Below, in pieces: positions 1 to 10,196 of a DNA stretch of 64,000 bases. Position numbers and translations under genes: made by a program. Below the pieces are notes generated by a model that saw only the letters and a list, made by a program, of their open reading frames with translations, did no database searches and was not told where the DNA came from. Each line of letters starts with the position of its first letter. Within the stretch, counting starts at the first letter, position 1. Source of the DNA: Sycon ciliatum (taxonomy: Eukaryota; Porifera; Calcarea; Leucosolenida; Sycettidae). The stretch is from assembly GCF_964019385.1 (NCBI RefSeq), contig NC_088643.1, forward strand, positions 17,694,428 to 17,758,427, in the 5' to 3' direction.

Positions 1-1043
1 TGCCTTATCCGTGCCGATGACGTGTCCCCCGCCACTTTTAACTCACTGCAAGCCTCCCTCGATGAGCTCCAAGCCTGGGGATCAAGATGGAAGGTCTAGT
101 TTGAGCCGACAAAGTGCCAGGGAATGTCGATGAGCAGACGATCAACACCCCTCCCACCCTCTTCTCTCAGCTTCGATGGTACCGTGATCAGAGAGGAAAC
201 CGATGTTAAGCTTCTCGGTGTGACCTTCGACCGCAAACTGCTGTTCCGCAGCCATCCGCAGTCAGAGCCAGCCAGCGCCTTGGCTTCTTCAGGAAGGTGC
301 GCCCAGTACTCGATCGCAACGGCCGCCTCAGCGTGTACAAAGGCTTCATCCGCCCAACCATGGAATATGCTTCCCTAGTCTGGCAAAGCGCAGCCCGGTC
401 CAACCTCGCGAAGCTTGACCGCATCCAGCAACGGTGCATGCGCAGCATTGGCACTGGGACCATGCTCCCAAGCTTATCAGTGCGTCGGCAAGTCTCGGGA
501 CTGTGCTACCTTTTCAAGCTGCACTTTTGCTTTTGCTTTGGTGTAGCCCTGAGGTTGATTTTGCTTATTTCTTTCTTCTTTCTACCCTTCCTCTCTCCGT
601 ACTTCTGCCCCCCCCCCCCTCTCTCTCATTCCTTCTGTCGTCCACATGTATCAAAGGAGGCGAAATCGCCTGTTTGTGGTGCGACGTTAAATAAACTTCT
701 ACAACTACAACAACAACACTACATATCCGGTCCGGCCCAGCTGACAGACATGCTGCCACCTGCTGCCCCTGAGCCCGCCCGCCCCAGAACCCGCCACCAA
801 CATCAAGTGAAACACTCCCATGCCTTCCAGTTGTCAAACCCCCTCCCCGCAACAAGTCCTGACATCCTACACCGATCCTTCCCGTTCGGCCTACTAACAA
901 CATGGAATGCTCTACCCTCTGCCATCCTGAACGCTCCCCCATCCAAGGCAGCGCTGCAACGCTTCAAAGTAGCAGTGTACAAGTACAAGTACCTCCTCGA
1001 GCAAACTTGTGGGACTGCTGTCGACGTGTACACCACAGACTAG
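1..1043 (+). mobile_element. CR1/Jockey-like LINE, reverse transcriptase C-terminal half (decayed)
   Basis: The plus strand encodes the back half of a non-LTR reverse transcriptase. Pieces include LLGVTFDRKL, VYKGFIRPTMEYASLVW and, near the end, TWNALPSAIL followed by a basic tail, the usual order of thumb and connection in CR1/Jockey-type elements. The front is cut by the window edge. A stop sits early (around 99-101), frames change near 290, and a second element is inserted at 525-719. It is therefore a dead copy. The same family occurs on the minus strand at 54000-55092 and 55130-56390. It is not a host gene. Confidence 0.8.
525..719 (+). mobile_element. Nested 5'-truncated LINE/SINE 3' end with (ACA)n tail
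   Basis: About 195 bases split the LINE reading frame exactly between the Leu-His and Tyr-Ile-Ser codons. The insert is pyrimidine-rich, ends in a 3'-UTR-like stretch with an ATAAA signal and finishes in ACAACTACAACAACAAC. The target CAC seems duplicated on both sides. This fits target-primed insertion of a truncated retroelement. Confidence 0.6.
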
Positions 1044-1373
1044 CATACTACCTGATGACCTAACTCTTTCTTCTTTCTTTCTTTTTTTACCCCCCCCCCC
1101 CCCCCCCCTGGTGCGCGTCGTGTGCAAGGATACCTAGACCTCTGGTTGGAGGAGTCCACAACGCCCCACCTACACAGCTGCGCTAGTGAATACTAGTAGT
1201 CAGCCCCGACTCAATAGTTGTTTGTTCTGTCAACCCAAAACTTCTGTGTTCTAGTCATTTCTTCGACGGTTCTCCCTGCATGCAACTTTATCTTTCTTGT
1301 TCTTATTTTTTGTCTCGAGCCCGGTTTGTGTTCTTTATAGAAAAAAAGAAGAAGTTTTGATTAACTGTCCACC
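1044..1373 (+). other. LINE 3' flank with poly-C run
   Basis: Downstream of the LINE stop is pyrimidine-rich sequence with a C run of roughly 19 bases near 1090-1108, then AT-rich sequence ending in an A/G-rich stretch at about 1340. It probably is LINE 3' UTR. I see no gene. Confidence 0.4.
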
Positions 1374-2224
1374 ATGCAACGTAACCAGATCTTATACAGT
1401 CAGCGAGTGCGACAAAATGGCACAAAACTGACAAGGAGTACTGAGACATTCGGCGACCTGACACCTAGCTCCAACACTTCTCCAAGGTGCAAACCAATAA
1501 CCTTCCAACTTGGAAGGCTCAGGTTCGGAAAGGTCCAAGAGGGGAAGGAAAGCGCAACGAAGAAGAGCACGAGCTACGCATCACGGCAACAAAGAATGCC
1601 GAGAGTTACTGGATGATGACGAAACTAGTATGACTATTGGACGGACTGGCCTTACTACAACTCGACGACGCAAAGCAACAGACCACCCAACTTGGGAGGC
1701 TCAAGTTTATGTACATGTAATAAAGCTAAGCGTAAAGCTAAGCGAAGACGAATTGTGACAGATCGAAACGTCAACATCCTACTGAACTCCACTGTCATAA
1801 TATGGTGGACTAGTTATGTACAATAACAAGTAGTTCCACACGACGTACGTTTCGCCGCATAGGTCATGACGGCTCATCAGGTGTGCAAAATGTAACTCGG
1901 ATGGTGAGCCAATTAAATTATTGTGAAAAGAAGAAGGACAAAATTTACGAGTTATGACTAACTGTCCACCAACGTAACCAGATCTTATACAGTCAGCGAG
2001 TGCGACAAAATGGCACAAAACTGACAAGGAGTACTGAGGCATTCGGCGACCTGATACCTAGCTCCAACACTTCTCCAAGGTGCAAACCAACAGCCTTCCA
2101 ACTTGGAAGGCTCAGGTTCGGAAAGCTGAATGTCTCAGTACTCCTTGTCAGTTTTGTGCCATTTTGTCGCACTCGCTGACTATAAGTATAACTTAACTAT
2201 AAGATCTGGTTACGTTGGTGGACA
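1374..2224. repeat. Hairpin-rich interspersed repeat cluster (family R1)
   Basis: Blocks of this cluster recur at 6050-7660, 33178-34010 and 34560-34650. Recognisable pieces are the A/G-rich GAAGAAGGACAAAATG segment followed by TTACGAGTTATGACTAACT, the segment AGTCAGCGAGTGCGACAAAA, and short palindromes such as CTTCCAACTTGGAAGG. Two copies lie here in opposite orientation, so 1374-1540 reappears in reverse at about 2060-2230. The small reading frames inside are not conserved. It is non-coding repeat, possibly tied to the ribozyme elements nearby. Confidence 0.6.
1837..1885 (-). ncRNA. Hammerhead ribozyme, type I with very short helix III
   Basis: On the minus strand the core reads CTGATGA, a helix II closed by GCCG/CGGC, then GAAA, a tiny CGTACG helix III, and the cleavage triplet GTC. 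Helix I is a perfect 5-bp CACAC/GTGTG pair around the core. All invariant core bases are present. Minimal hammerheads with a 1-3 bp helix III are known from Penelope-like elements and animal retrozymes. No Penelope ORF is next to it, so this is probably a non-autonomous or truncated copy. Confidence 0.82.
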
Positions 2225-2284
2225 GTTAGTCATAACTCGTAACATTTTGTCCTTCTTCTTTTCACAATAATAATAATAATAATC

Positions 2285-2480
2285 ATTGATTCACTGACAT
2301 GGATGCAGCTAATCATAAATGGGATTTCGGTCTTTGACCACTTGGTGGTGGGTCTGATCTACTCACCTCCCACCGTCTAGGCGCTGTATCTGCGCCTTTG
2401 ATCCTAGAGGGTGGTGGCGTTCCCACGGCGGATGCGGAAAACTCGGCTTCCAGCCGAGTCTCACGCGAACCGTGAAATTT
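2285..2480 (+). mobile_element. SINE body, headless copy
   Basis: This 196-base block matches the reverse-strand block at 40349-40544 (its arm B partner) and a diverged minus-strand copy at 62340-62545. Shared pieces are GGGATTTCGGT, GATCTACTCACCTCCCACCG and CTCACGCGAACCGTGA. In the 62-kb copy a tRNA-like B box lies upstream, so this is a tRNA-derived SINE that has lost its head here. An (AAT)n stretch precedes it at 2268-2282. Confidence 0.6.
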
Positions 2481-3362
2481 ATTTATTATTCACTGATCTG
2501 AGCATCCAAAGTTCCAGTAGCATATGAACCACATAGCTGGCTATACTTCTTGAAGAAGCGAAGAAAATTTATCAGGCCAATTTCGGAAGCACCCCGCGGC
2601 GTGATATTTGGGTTCCGAACGGCGGCCGAATGAGTTTCGTGCTAGTATGGGCAGCCAAGCACCCTCAAAAGAAAACCCAGCCAACCTATTCAGTTGGCTT
2701 GGCTTGACCGCAGAAATTACCACTCAGGGATCTGGAAACAAAACTACAACATTCAGTTAGTAAACAATACCACAGCACAGACAAAACGCAAAGGGGAGAT
2801 GTGTTTTGTGCAAAATGCACCCGAAAATACCTTCAATTTCAAATCAGGTTCTAACTAAAAAGAATTGTTTCAATCCTGTTCCAAGAGTGCCGCACAACAC
2901 CACAAGGATGGACCATTGCCACAAAGGCAGAAGAGAACAGAAGTAAAGGCGGCTAGGTCATTCATCATACAGACACTGGACTCTACGAAACAAGAACCAA
3001 ATACAACAACATGCATAAATAATACTCGCAATTCTGTTTTGCAACACAGTGACGCTGGGTTTCATGCACATAGCAAGGCGAAGGCTCAGACAGTACCAGA
3101 CTACAAAGTACAAGTAAATGACTGTGCAGGCATAATTTTAAATACTGACTGTACATGATTGTACACGTCAACACTTTGAGTACCATGCAGACACTGAGGC
3201 AATAATTGTGAATTGGATGACTGAAAACTAGACACAAGACAACAGTGCATGATTTGAGTAAAGAGTGCATGTTTAGTCTAAAAAGTAAATGGAGAAGTGA
3301 GAGGGTCGTCAGCATGTTCCACAGACTATCCCAGACAAGTGGGTAATCGGATACTGACTTAT
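2481..3362. other. 3' flank of the 638-aa gene, arm A
   Basis: No convincing gene lies here. A 60-codon reading frame at 2541-2723 (minus) is identical in arm B at 40108-40290 but lacks a good start context or recognisable domain. It sits downstream of the minus-strand gene that ends at 3363, so this is most likely 3' UTR and intergenic DNA. Confidence 0.45.
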
Positions 3363-5279
3363 TCAGTGTGAACTGGAAAAATATTTCCTCAATCGTTCAC
3401 GATAGGGAACTGATGCATGTGCAGTGGCTACAGAGCACTCGCTCTGCTCCGCAGTAACACTTTCAGATTCTTTGTCCAACGGTGTACTTGTAGAATCCAA
3501 GCTCAGTTTCTCAGCCATGTAAAGTCGGCAAAATTCCGCAGCGGCATCAGCAGAAGCAGCATACGAAGATGCACATTTAGATGATGTAGACTCCGCTCTC
3601 GGCGAACAACTAGATACAGTTGCAGTTGTCTCATGCTGTGGATGGAATGGTGCAGCCTGCCTTCGGACAGCTTCTTCGACATGTTTCAAATAACTTTCTA
3701 CGGAGCTGTGGTCAGCTGGTAACATAGCTTTGCAGTTGCCAAGAATTCTCGAATACTCTGCAATGTCATGCTCTACATATGATCTAATCTTCACAATAGT
3801 GTCCACCATCACACTCACCCATTTAAGTAAAAAATTATCTAAATCTCCAGCTACCAACCACCAGTCCTTGTCATGGGAGCAGAGCATATAGAGAAGGCTA
3901 TAAGCGTTATGAACTTCATCACGACCACTTGAGGACGATGTGAATTTTCGCAGCTGACACGATTCAGTGTAATACCCTAGATCACAAAGAATGAAAATAC
4001 GCCTGAAAACAGCATAGAACATCACAGAAGTATCCATGCAGAGACGATGCACTATGCTTATTGGTTTTGAGAATTTGCTCTTCTGGAACCTTCCCGATTC
4101 TTCGCTCAGTGCCACAGCACTGATACAGCACTGACTCATGCTGTGCATCTTGTCAAGGTTCTGCAGCAGCAGGGCACTACAGATATAGTGGGTACGGATA
4201 CATGGTGGTGGTGGTGGTGGTGGTTTCACTGACATGGGCTGACGCTCTGTCTTCAATGGCTGACTGTGTGGGCATTGTAGTGGTGCAGGTTTTACAACTC
4301 GACGACGAAACTCATTCACATCACATTTGTAGAAAGATGGATTGAACATTCTCTCTGCCTCCAACACAACAGACCTCCACTCATCACTACTACGAGACAC
4401 AGCACTACTACTCACTTCTTTGCCAACACACATATCCACGATGAGGAAAAATTGAGCCAGTATTGTGTATGCATCATGAAAGAATGGTAAAAACTCACTG
4501 GCACGGAAGAGATCTGAAGATGCCACACTGAATTCTTTCAAATCTGTATGCTCACCTCCTTCCTCACTCTTCAACAGTAGCAGATCACCATCATAGCAGG
4601 AACAGTACATTTCCAAGACCCCAACCATTTCCATTGAAGCAATTTGACAGAGATGTTTCCTGGAGTCAGGTACATGAGCTGCAATGTTATCAATAATGTC
4701 TTGCAGCCTGTGAAATACATACCAGAACTGTGCCATGAATCCAAACCCTTTTTGTACGTCATGCTCTTCCAGAGGATACTTCCCCAAAACTAATACGTCA
4801 TGAGATTGTGCGGGTACTTTCACATGGCCTCCACTCGGCTCATCACCGAAAACTTCCTGAAAAAGGCCATCGAAGGTCGATAGTCTGTGCTGTAAGACCT
4901 TTATGAAAGTGGCTGGTCCCAGTGTCTTGCCGTCAACCTTGAACTTGAAGAACCCAGGAATATGTGTCCTGTAGTTACTACTCTGACCTTGGTGTTGTTG
5001 CTCAGCCTCATCCGTCAGGCCACTGTGCAGGCCTGAATTGTGCAGACTATAGCGATGTCGCAAATACCCCAGCCGGATTATGGAATTTTTTTGGAAACGG
5101 AAGCCCAGGAATTCCTCGTCTCGTTGCTTGCAAGCTGGGAACACGGACTGCACTGACCTGCAGGACTTCTCAAACTTCTCCAGGCGATATTCACGTACCG
5201 ATTCCGTTGAACTTGGGTCCACATCGGCAGAAGCCTCCTGTTTGCCTTTATTCTTCCGCTTCTTGCTCGTTCTTTGCAT
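3363..5279 (-). CDS. Conserved 638-aa protein of unknown function, arm A copy
   Basis: A single long exon. I place the start at the MQRTSKKRKNKG methionine because arm B has a 2-base indel just upstream that removes the earlier in-frame ATG at 5333, while everything from MQRT onward stays open in both arms. The N-terminus is very basic (possible nuclear signal, residues 2-14). The middle is rich in helix-forming hydrophobic segments, followed by a histidine/proline-rich linker with a run of seven prolines (about residue 355; ten in arm B), a Cys-rich helical part, and a Ser/Ala-rich acidic tail. No signal peptide, membrane segment or catalytic motif stands out, and I do not recognise the family. 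Compared with arm B it shows only a few substitutions plus the proline-length change, the pattern of a gene under constraint. Confidence 0.75.
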   Translation of the reverse strand: MQRTSKKRKNKGKQEASADVDPSSTESVREYRLEKFEKSCRSVQSVFPACKQRDEEFLGFRFQKNSIIRLGYLRHRYSLHNSGLHSGLTDEAEQQHQGQSSNYRTHIPGFFKFKVDGKTLGPATFIKVLQHRLSTFDGLFQEVFGDEPSGGHVKVPAQSHDVLVLGKYPLEEHDVQKGFGFMAQFWYVFHRLQDIIDNIAAHVPDSRKHLCQIASMEMVGVLEMYCSCYDGDLLLLKSEEGGEHTDLKEFSVASSDLFRASEFLPFFHDAYTILAQFFLIVDMCVGKEVSSSAVSRSSDEWRSVVLEAERMFNPSFYKCDVNEFRRRVVKPAPLQCPHSQPLKTERQPMSVKPPPPPPPCIRTHYICSALLLQNLDKMHSMSQCCISAVALSEESGRFQKSKFSKPISIVHRLCMDTSVMFYAVFRRIFILCDLGYYTESCQLRKFTSSSSGRDEVHNAYSLLYMLCSHDKDWWLVAGDLDNFLLKWVSVMVDTIVKIRSYVEHDIAEYSRILGNCKAMLPADHSSVESYLKHVEEAVRRQAAPFHPQHETTATVSSCSPRAESTSSKCASSYAASADAAAEFCRLYMAEKLSLDSTSTPLDKESESVTAEQSECSVATAHASVPYRERLRKYFSSSH

Positions 5280-5333
5280 TGTGATGGATTCAGGCGTATG
5301 ACACCTAGACCCGGGGAGATCACTTCTTTCCAC

Positions 5334-6049
5334 TCAGATCATGAACCATTGGCAAAGCCCTACCGCACATCAACGATTTTTCTGGTACCCGACTGGGTAC
5401 AGTAGCTTCCTCAAGTGGCTTCTAGTATGTAACGAGAGGCAATGGCTCATGCTATGAAACTCAAAAGACATACACGACGTACATGTACATGTGGTAGGGC
5501 ACCACAACAAGCAAAACGTTTGGGAACACTGCAGAGCACTTCAACAACGCTTTTACTGAAACAACCCGTGCACTCATACTAGTACTAGTACTATTGATTC
5601 TCCTTGGTGATGAACTGATAATTCTTCAGCATATCACAGTGCGTAGTATAACACTGTAGTTGCTGGTTAAAACAACCACCATCGGAAAAGTGTCGATAGC
5701 GCTACTTTTATTGAAGTACAGTACATTTGGAACACGCACGTGTGTAAAATTAATGATAGTACTACTCAGTCTACTGTCACTGAGTGTCAGTACTGAGCTG
5801 AGACATTCGACTACCTGGCACCTAGCTCCAACACATCTCCGCACATTGCCAGGTGCGTGTTTACCACCATAATTATGAATAAAATACTCAGGATGTGCAT
5901 GACTGTACATGTACATGTACGTACAAAAATTAAAAACAAAACACATCTCCGAAGCGTGTGAAACTACCGGTACCGGTGCTTGTTACTACTACTAGGGTCT
6001 TGTAACTTACTAGTCTATCACATTGTCATGCATGAGGACTACTGTGTGA
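5334..6049. other. 5' flank of the 638-aa gene, arm A
   Basis: AT-rich sequence with several TACATGTACATG runs and short ORFs that are not maintained between the arms. It pairs with 36843-37481 of arm B. No gene, RNA gene or clear promoter motif can be supported. Confidence 0.4.
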
Positions 6050-7660
6050 GTTTGGCGTTCGGTTTTGTACAATTCGTTTTCGCAAAGCTTCCCCTTCTGT
6101 ACTTATCTTTGATATTTCTGAGCCACCCAAGTTGGGTGGTGGGCTGCTTTGCTGCTTCGAATTGTACTTGTAGTTTACTAAGAAAATGTTGAGTCACCTC
6201 CACCATTACACTTACGCTGTGGCTGTCGACGTCGGCGGGTCGTGGTGTGTTTGCAGGCTTTCATGGCGCTCGGACAAGTGCAATACACAGACTCTCACTA
6301 GCTACACAGTACACTGATTCTGGCTCATTATTTCTGCATTGATAGTCATAGTGATTGATTTTCCTCGCCGAATTTCTGACGCTGCATGCATGTCCCATGG
6401 GCATCAACAATACTTCACACTTTCCTTTTCCCGCATTATCACATCAGCTATGTCAGTTTTGTATGTGGAAAACCCTATTATAATAGCAGTTTAGTCTATA
6501 TTTCTAATCATTCAACATCTACCTTCACTGAAGAGCTAAATGTATATGTATATATATTAGCGAAACAGCTGTCTGAAGGAATTATCAATATCGTCTACGG
6601 AAGTGTCCTCGCAGTGGTGATGGTTGTGTGCAGGAGGGTCTCGTCGGCTAAAGAGCGCAGTGTAATGGTGGATGTGACTCAACATTTTCTTCAATGGCCG
6701 AGAGCTCTGCGCCCCCAGGTAAAGTAGAAGAAATCAAATGGAATCGCGTTATGAAGCAACTATCCACGACTGTAACAAGATAATAAGCAGTCAGAAAGTG
6801 CGATAACAAAACTGACATGTATTGGTATTGGTATTGATTTATTTGAATTCGGTATCTCAACAGTACATTGTACAACTTGTAACCATGGTTACTGAGACAT
6901 TCAACGACATGACACCTTCATGTACTTTGTAGCTCTAACACATCTCCAGTGCGCAAATCAACAGCCTTCCAGCTTGGAAGGTTCAAGGTTATAGTACGGC
7001 CACCGCCAATGAGGGGAAGGTGAGCGCAGCGAAAATGAGCATAAGCTAAGTTGCGGTCTAACTACAATTCGAAGCAGCAAAGCAACACACCACCCAACTT
7101 GGGTGGGTCAGCAATATCAGAGATAAAAAGGGGGAAGCTTTGCGAAAACGAATTGTACAAAACCGGACGCCAATATCTAACGGTACCCCTCTTCATGACA
7201 GACAGTATTGTGGACGAGTTGACTACGATAACAAGTAGTTTCACCCTTTTCTTTATCTCTGATATTGCTGACCCAAGAGCCAAACAAAGTTATTACTAGT
7301 TGAAGTCGGATGGTGAGCCAATTTAATTATGGTAAAAAAGAAGAAGGACAACATGTTACGAGTTATGACTAACTGGGGCGTAGCTCGTGCTCTTCTTCAT
7401 TGCGCTTTCCTTCCCCTCTTGAACCTTTCCAAACCTGAGCCTTCCAAGTTGGAAGGTTGTCGGTGCTCGCCTTGGAGAAGTGTTGGAGCTACATTGTACA
7501 TGTAGGTATCAGGCCGCTGAAACTCAGTACTCCTGGTCAGGTTTGTGTCATTTTGTCGCAATCGCTGACTGTATATGATCTGGTTACGGTGGCGGACAGT
7601 TAGTCATAACTCGTAACATTTTGTCCTTCTTCTTCTTCTTTTTTTAAACTACAATGTACA
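6050..7660. repeat. R1 repeat cluster, arm A
   Basis: Several R1 pieces in both orientations with palindromes of the type CCACCCAACTTGGGTGG and CCTTCCAAGTTGGAAGG (near 6123, 6966, 7091 and 7441). Each sits next to sequence rich in AGGGGAAGG and GCGCAGCGAAAATGAGC. A purine-rich segment and TTACGAGTTATGACTAACT mark the ends. The cluster is kept in arm B (33178-34650), where a 1.4-kb insertion interrupts it. Confidence 0.55.
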
Positions 7661-7675
7661 TGTACTAGTACTGTA

Positions 7676-7862
7676 CAGTCAACTTCGCTTATAACGACAC
7701 TCGGTGGGGCGCGAAAAAGGTGTCCTTATTCGCGACGTGTCGTTATACCCGAAGTCCCATTATAGTATTACAGTTGGATGTGACTTTGCTCTGGGCATGG
7801 AAATTCTGTCGTTGTTCGCGAATTGTCGTTATATCCGCAGTCTTTATTAGCGAAGTTGACTG
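7676..7862. mobile_element. Pogo/Tc1-like MITE, arm A only
   Basis: 187 bases bounded by inverted repeats starting CAGTCAACTTCGCT, about 23 bp long with few mismatches, and flanked by TA on both sides. CAGT ends with a TA target are typical of pogo/Tigger-type mariner elements. No reading frame of note, so it is non-autonomous. At this position arm B carries the ribozyme inverted repeat instead. Confidence 0.75.
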
Positions 7863-8071
7863 TAGTTGTAGTCGGGAAAACCTGGGAACTTGATGCTTGT
7901 TGTGAGGAGCCGCAAACTTGTTCTTCTCTTGAATATGATTGTACCGGTACATGCAGAGATTATGTAATAGTACCTGTATGTAACAGTAATAATTTTGACT
8001 ACAACTGTGGTCAAGAGGAATTCACTCATTTTCTTAAGGATTCCCCAAAGGCTGTTCGCCTGTCGAGCTAG
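7863..8071 (+). CDS. Possible cysteine-rich exon, arm A
   Basis: The frame encodes about 65 residues with regularly placed cysteines (WELDACCEEP, then CTGTCRDY, then NFDYNCGQEEF) before a stop. Its arm B partner (32199-32407) keeps the frame despite one 3-base and one 6-base difference, which hints at coding constraint. There is no usable ATG inside, so if real it is a terminal exon whose upstream part I could not find. The motif around its end (GATTCCCCAAAGGCTGTTC) recurs near 8932. This is a weak call. Confidence 0.3.
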
Positions 8072-9375
8072 GGGTTTCCTGTTAGCTTACAATTGTACTC
8101 TCGCTGTAAAGTATTCTTTGTAGCTTTGGCAGTTTGATCGCGTCGTCGACAAGAACCATGAGTCTGACTTCCCAGCATGAGATGTGAAGTACTCCTGGAG
8201 TTCTGGGACTTTCCCTACAACTTCATCATGTTCATTCATGCTGAGCTGTCAAAGACACGTGGCAACGCGTAGGTCTACTCTACGCGGTGTGTTTTCAATC
8301 AGTGTTCTGAACTATTATTAATTTTTCACTGATGATACTGTAACTCCGAAGTGCCTGCTATGCTATTGGTTGGAAACATTGAAGCCAACGCGCCCCAACA
8401 TTGGATACCGTAAAGTGAGAAACTTTCGCTAGAGATTAAATTTCGCTATTTTCGCGAAAATCACACATTCGCGAATATAAATCGCCGCAAACCTCTCCGT
8501 ACCCGTACATTGATTGTAGACACTACTACATTTGTTGTACATGCATACTCACTAGAAAGTACAAGATCCGACTGAAGAGATAGAATCGCAAATATTTCTC
8601 ATCGTGAACCAGTCCGATTTATGAAAACACTAAATAATTTGAACACCGCGAAAATGAATGTGTCGCTGTACAGTAAGCTGCATAGCATTACATGTACATG
8701 TATACCGGGCATTCAACCCGACAAGTAACGAAAGTCAAGGCATAATAATTAGTACTAGTACACTGTACTAGTATTCGATAGATCAGTGGACAGTGGGCAC
8801 GTAATTCTTTTTGTTGGAGATCACGTGGTATGAAGTTGATCACGTGGTAGTTTGTCTAAATGAACAGGAACATTTCCTGGCTAGGTTGTGTTGCATTTTA
8901 AGAGGTACACGTACATGACTTTTGTATTGGGATTCCCCAAAGGCTGTTCACTTGTCGCGGGGTTTCCTGGTGTTAACTTTCATGTTCATGATGTAGACAG
9001 AAAAGTTCCAGGTTGTCCAAAAGAGTGCTCCGTGCCCAAGAGCAGAGCTACATGTACATGTACTTACAACAATGGGAAGAGGATGATATGAATACTTTTT
9101 GTTTGTTTGTTTGAAGTTTTATTTTACATCGCAAACCAAACGGGCATTGATGCCCAATATTATGATGGCGATAGAATAAAAAGTGTGGCTCGATAAAGCT
9201 TCACTTGCGAAAATGAGAAAACAGTCAAACTTCGTTGTAACTCCGAGTTGCACGCGCGGGCGACCATAAGATAACACTATTTACAGTTGTCTGATGATCG
9301 CCTCGTGCCTGACACTCGCAGTTACATGTGCATTCATCATCTTCTACTTGCTGTTACTGTACTACAAGAACATGT
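8072..9375. other. No supported gene; AT-rich with CATG-rich motifs
   Basis: Contains an AT-rich palindromic patch near 8400-8480 (GAAACTTTCGC, TTTCGCGAAAAT) that looks like an old MITE, and a second copy of the GATTCCCCAAAGGCTGTTC motif at about 8930-8985. It is also the empty site of the 4-kb insertion found in arm B (homologous point about 8750). Short ORFs are not preserved between the arms. Confidence 0.4.
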
Positions 9376-9552
9376 TCAACCCGTTTCCATGGTTTCCACT
9401 TCATGATGGGCTGGGTGGTGGCGATCGAATCGGGCATGCATTAGCAGGGATCTTCCGGATTTCTCCCTGATAGACTCCACACGCAGCCCCAGTGCTTTCT
9501 CCAGCTGATGTCGAACACGATTAGTACAAGTCTCTGACTGAGTCAGAGCCAT
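9376..9552 (-). CDS. Small conserved ORF, 58 aa, arm A (uncertain)
   Basis: Starting at MALTQSETC, this frame is identical in length in arm B (26850-27026). It is charged and contains LEKALGLRVESIREKSG, which could form an amphipathic helix, and a His-rich end. Arms this similar would keep many short frames open by chance, so the coding evidence is thin. No signal peptide or known domain is visible from the ATG. Confidence 0.2.
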   Translation of the reverse strand: MALTQSETCTNRVRHQLEKALGLRVESIREKSGRSLLMHARFDRHHPAHHEVETMETG

Positions 9553-10016
9553 CGCAAGTACTAGTAGTAGCTGAAGGTTTATAAAAAGCTGCGACACATC
9601 AGAGGCGATTTTCACGTGGATGCTAGATTTTGACAAACAATCGCGTTCCCCCTGACGCTGGCAACAGCACCAGCTAGGCCAGGGCTGCCACTGTACTCAG
9701 ATCCAGCAACATATCGTTACGACGTACACAGAGCCTCAGTCTCAGAGGACAGATAGAATCAGGGAGGGAGTTGTAGACTGAAGTATTGCACTCCCTGCAT
9801 GCACGGACTCGGTATGCTCTCAAGACTCCCATCCGAACGTCGCCAGTGCATGCAGGCACGCCGCACCATCGTCGCTTTCTTTCTTTGTCATCAATCTGAA
9901 TCATCCAAAGCTGCCTGTACGTAGGAAGGCATGGGTTTCCCCTTCCCCTACGTACAAAGTACATTGTACATGTACATGTAGCTCCAGCTTCGATATTTTG
10001 CAGCTTTGTTCATGTA

Positions 10017-10116
10017 CAGTGCTGGCAACTGAAATCCGACCCCCTCCCCACATTCTTTGCGATGTGAGCGCACTGCTCCGAGCCGGCAGGGGGTCGGATT
10101 TCAGTTGCCAGCACTG
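10017..10116. mobile_element. 100-bp foldback MITE
   Basis: Nearly perfect inverted repeats of about 28 bp beginning CAGTGCTGGCAACTGAAATC and meeting in a short GC-rich loop. Arm B carries the same element at 26291-26399 with TA on both sides. CAGT ends plus TA suggest a mariner-type parent. The RNA or single strand would form a long hairpin. Confidence 0.75.
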
Positions 10117-10154
10117 AACATGTAGATCTACAGTCTGTACATTATAACGTTACA

Positions 10155-10196
10155 ACCAGGGAGTCGTAAAATACCGGTATTTCACGACTCCCTGGT
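10155..10196. repeat. Short foldback: GGGAGTCGTAAA hairpin
   Basis: AACCAGGGAGTCGTAAAATA is followed directly by its near-perfect reverse complement. Related hairpins occur at 26224-26270 (arm B partner), 13345-13375 and 57055-57095, so this is a small dispersed palindromic family of about 42-45 bases. Confidence 0.6.

Noticed and set aside
1753..1767. Second hammerhead ribozyme from the GATCGAAACGTC motif
   Set aside because: No CTGANGA core can be paired upstream on either strand, so at most it is half a ribozyme.
9674..9964. 96-aa basic/Cys-containing ORF
   Set aside because: The C-terminal half is frame-shifted between the arms and it has no recognisable domain.
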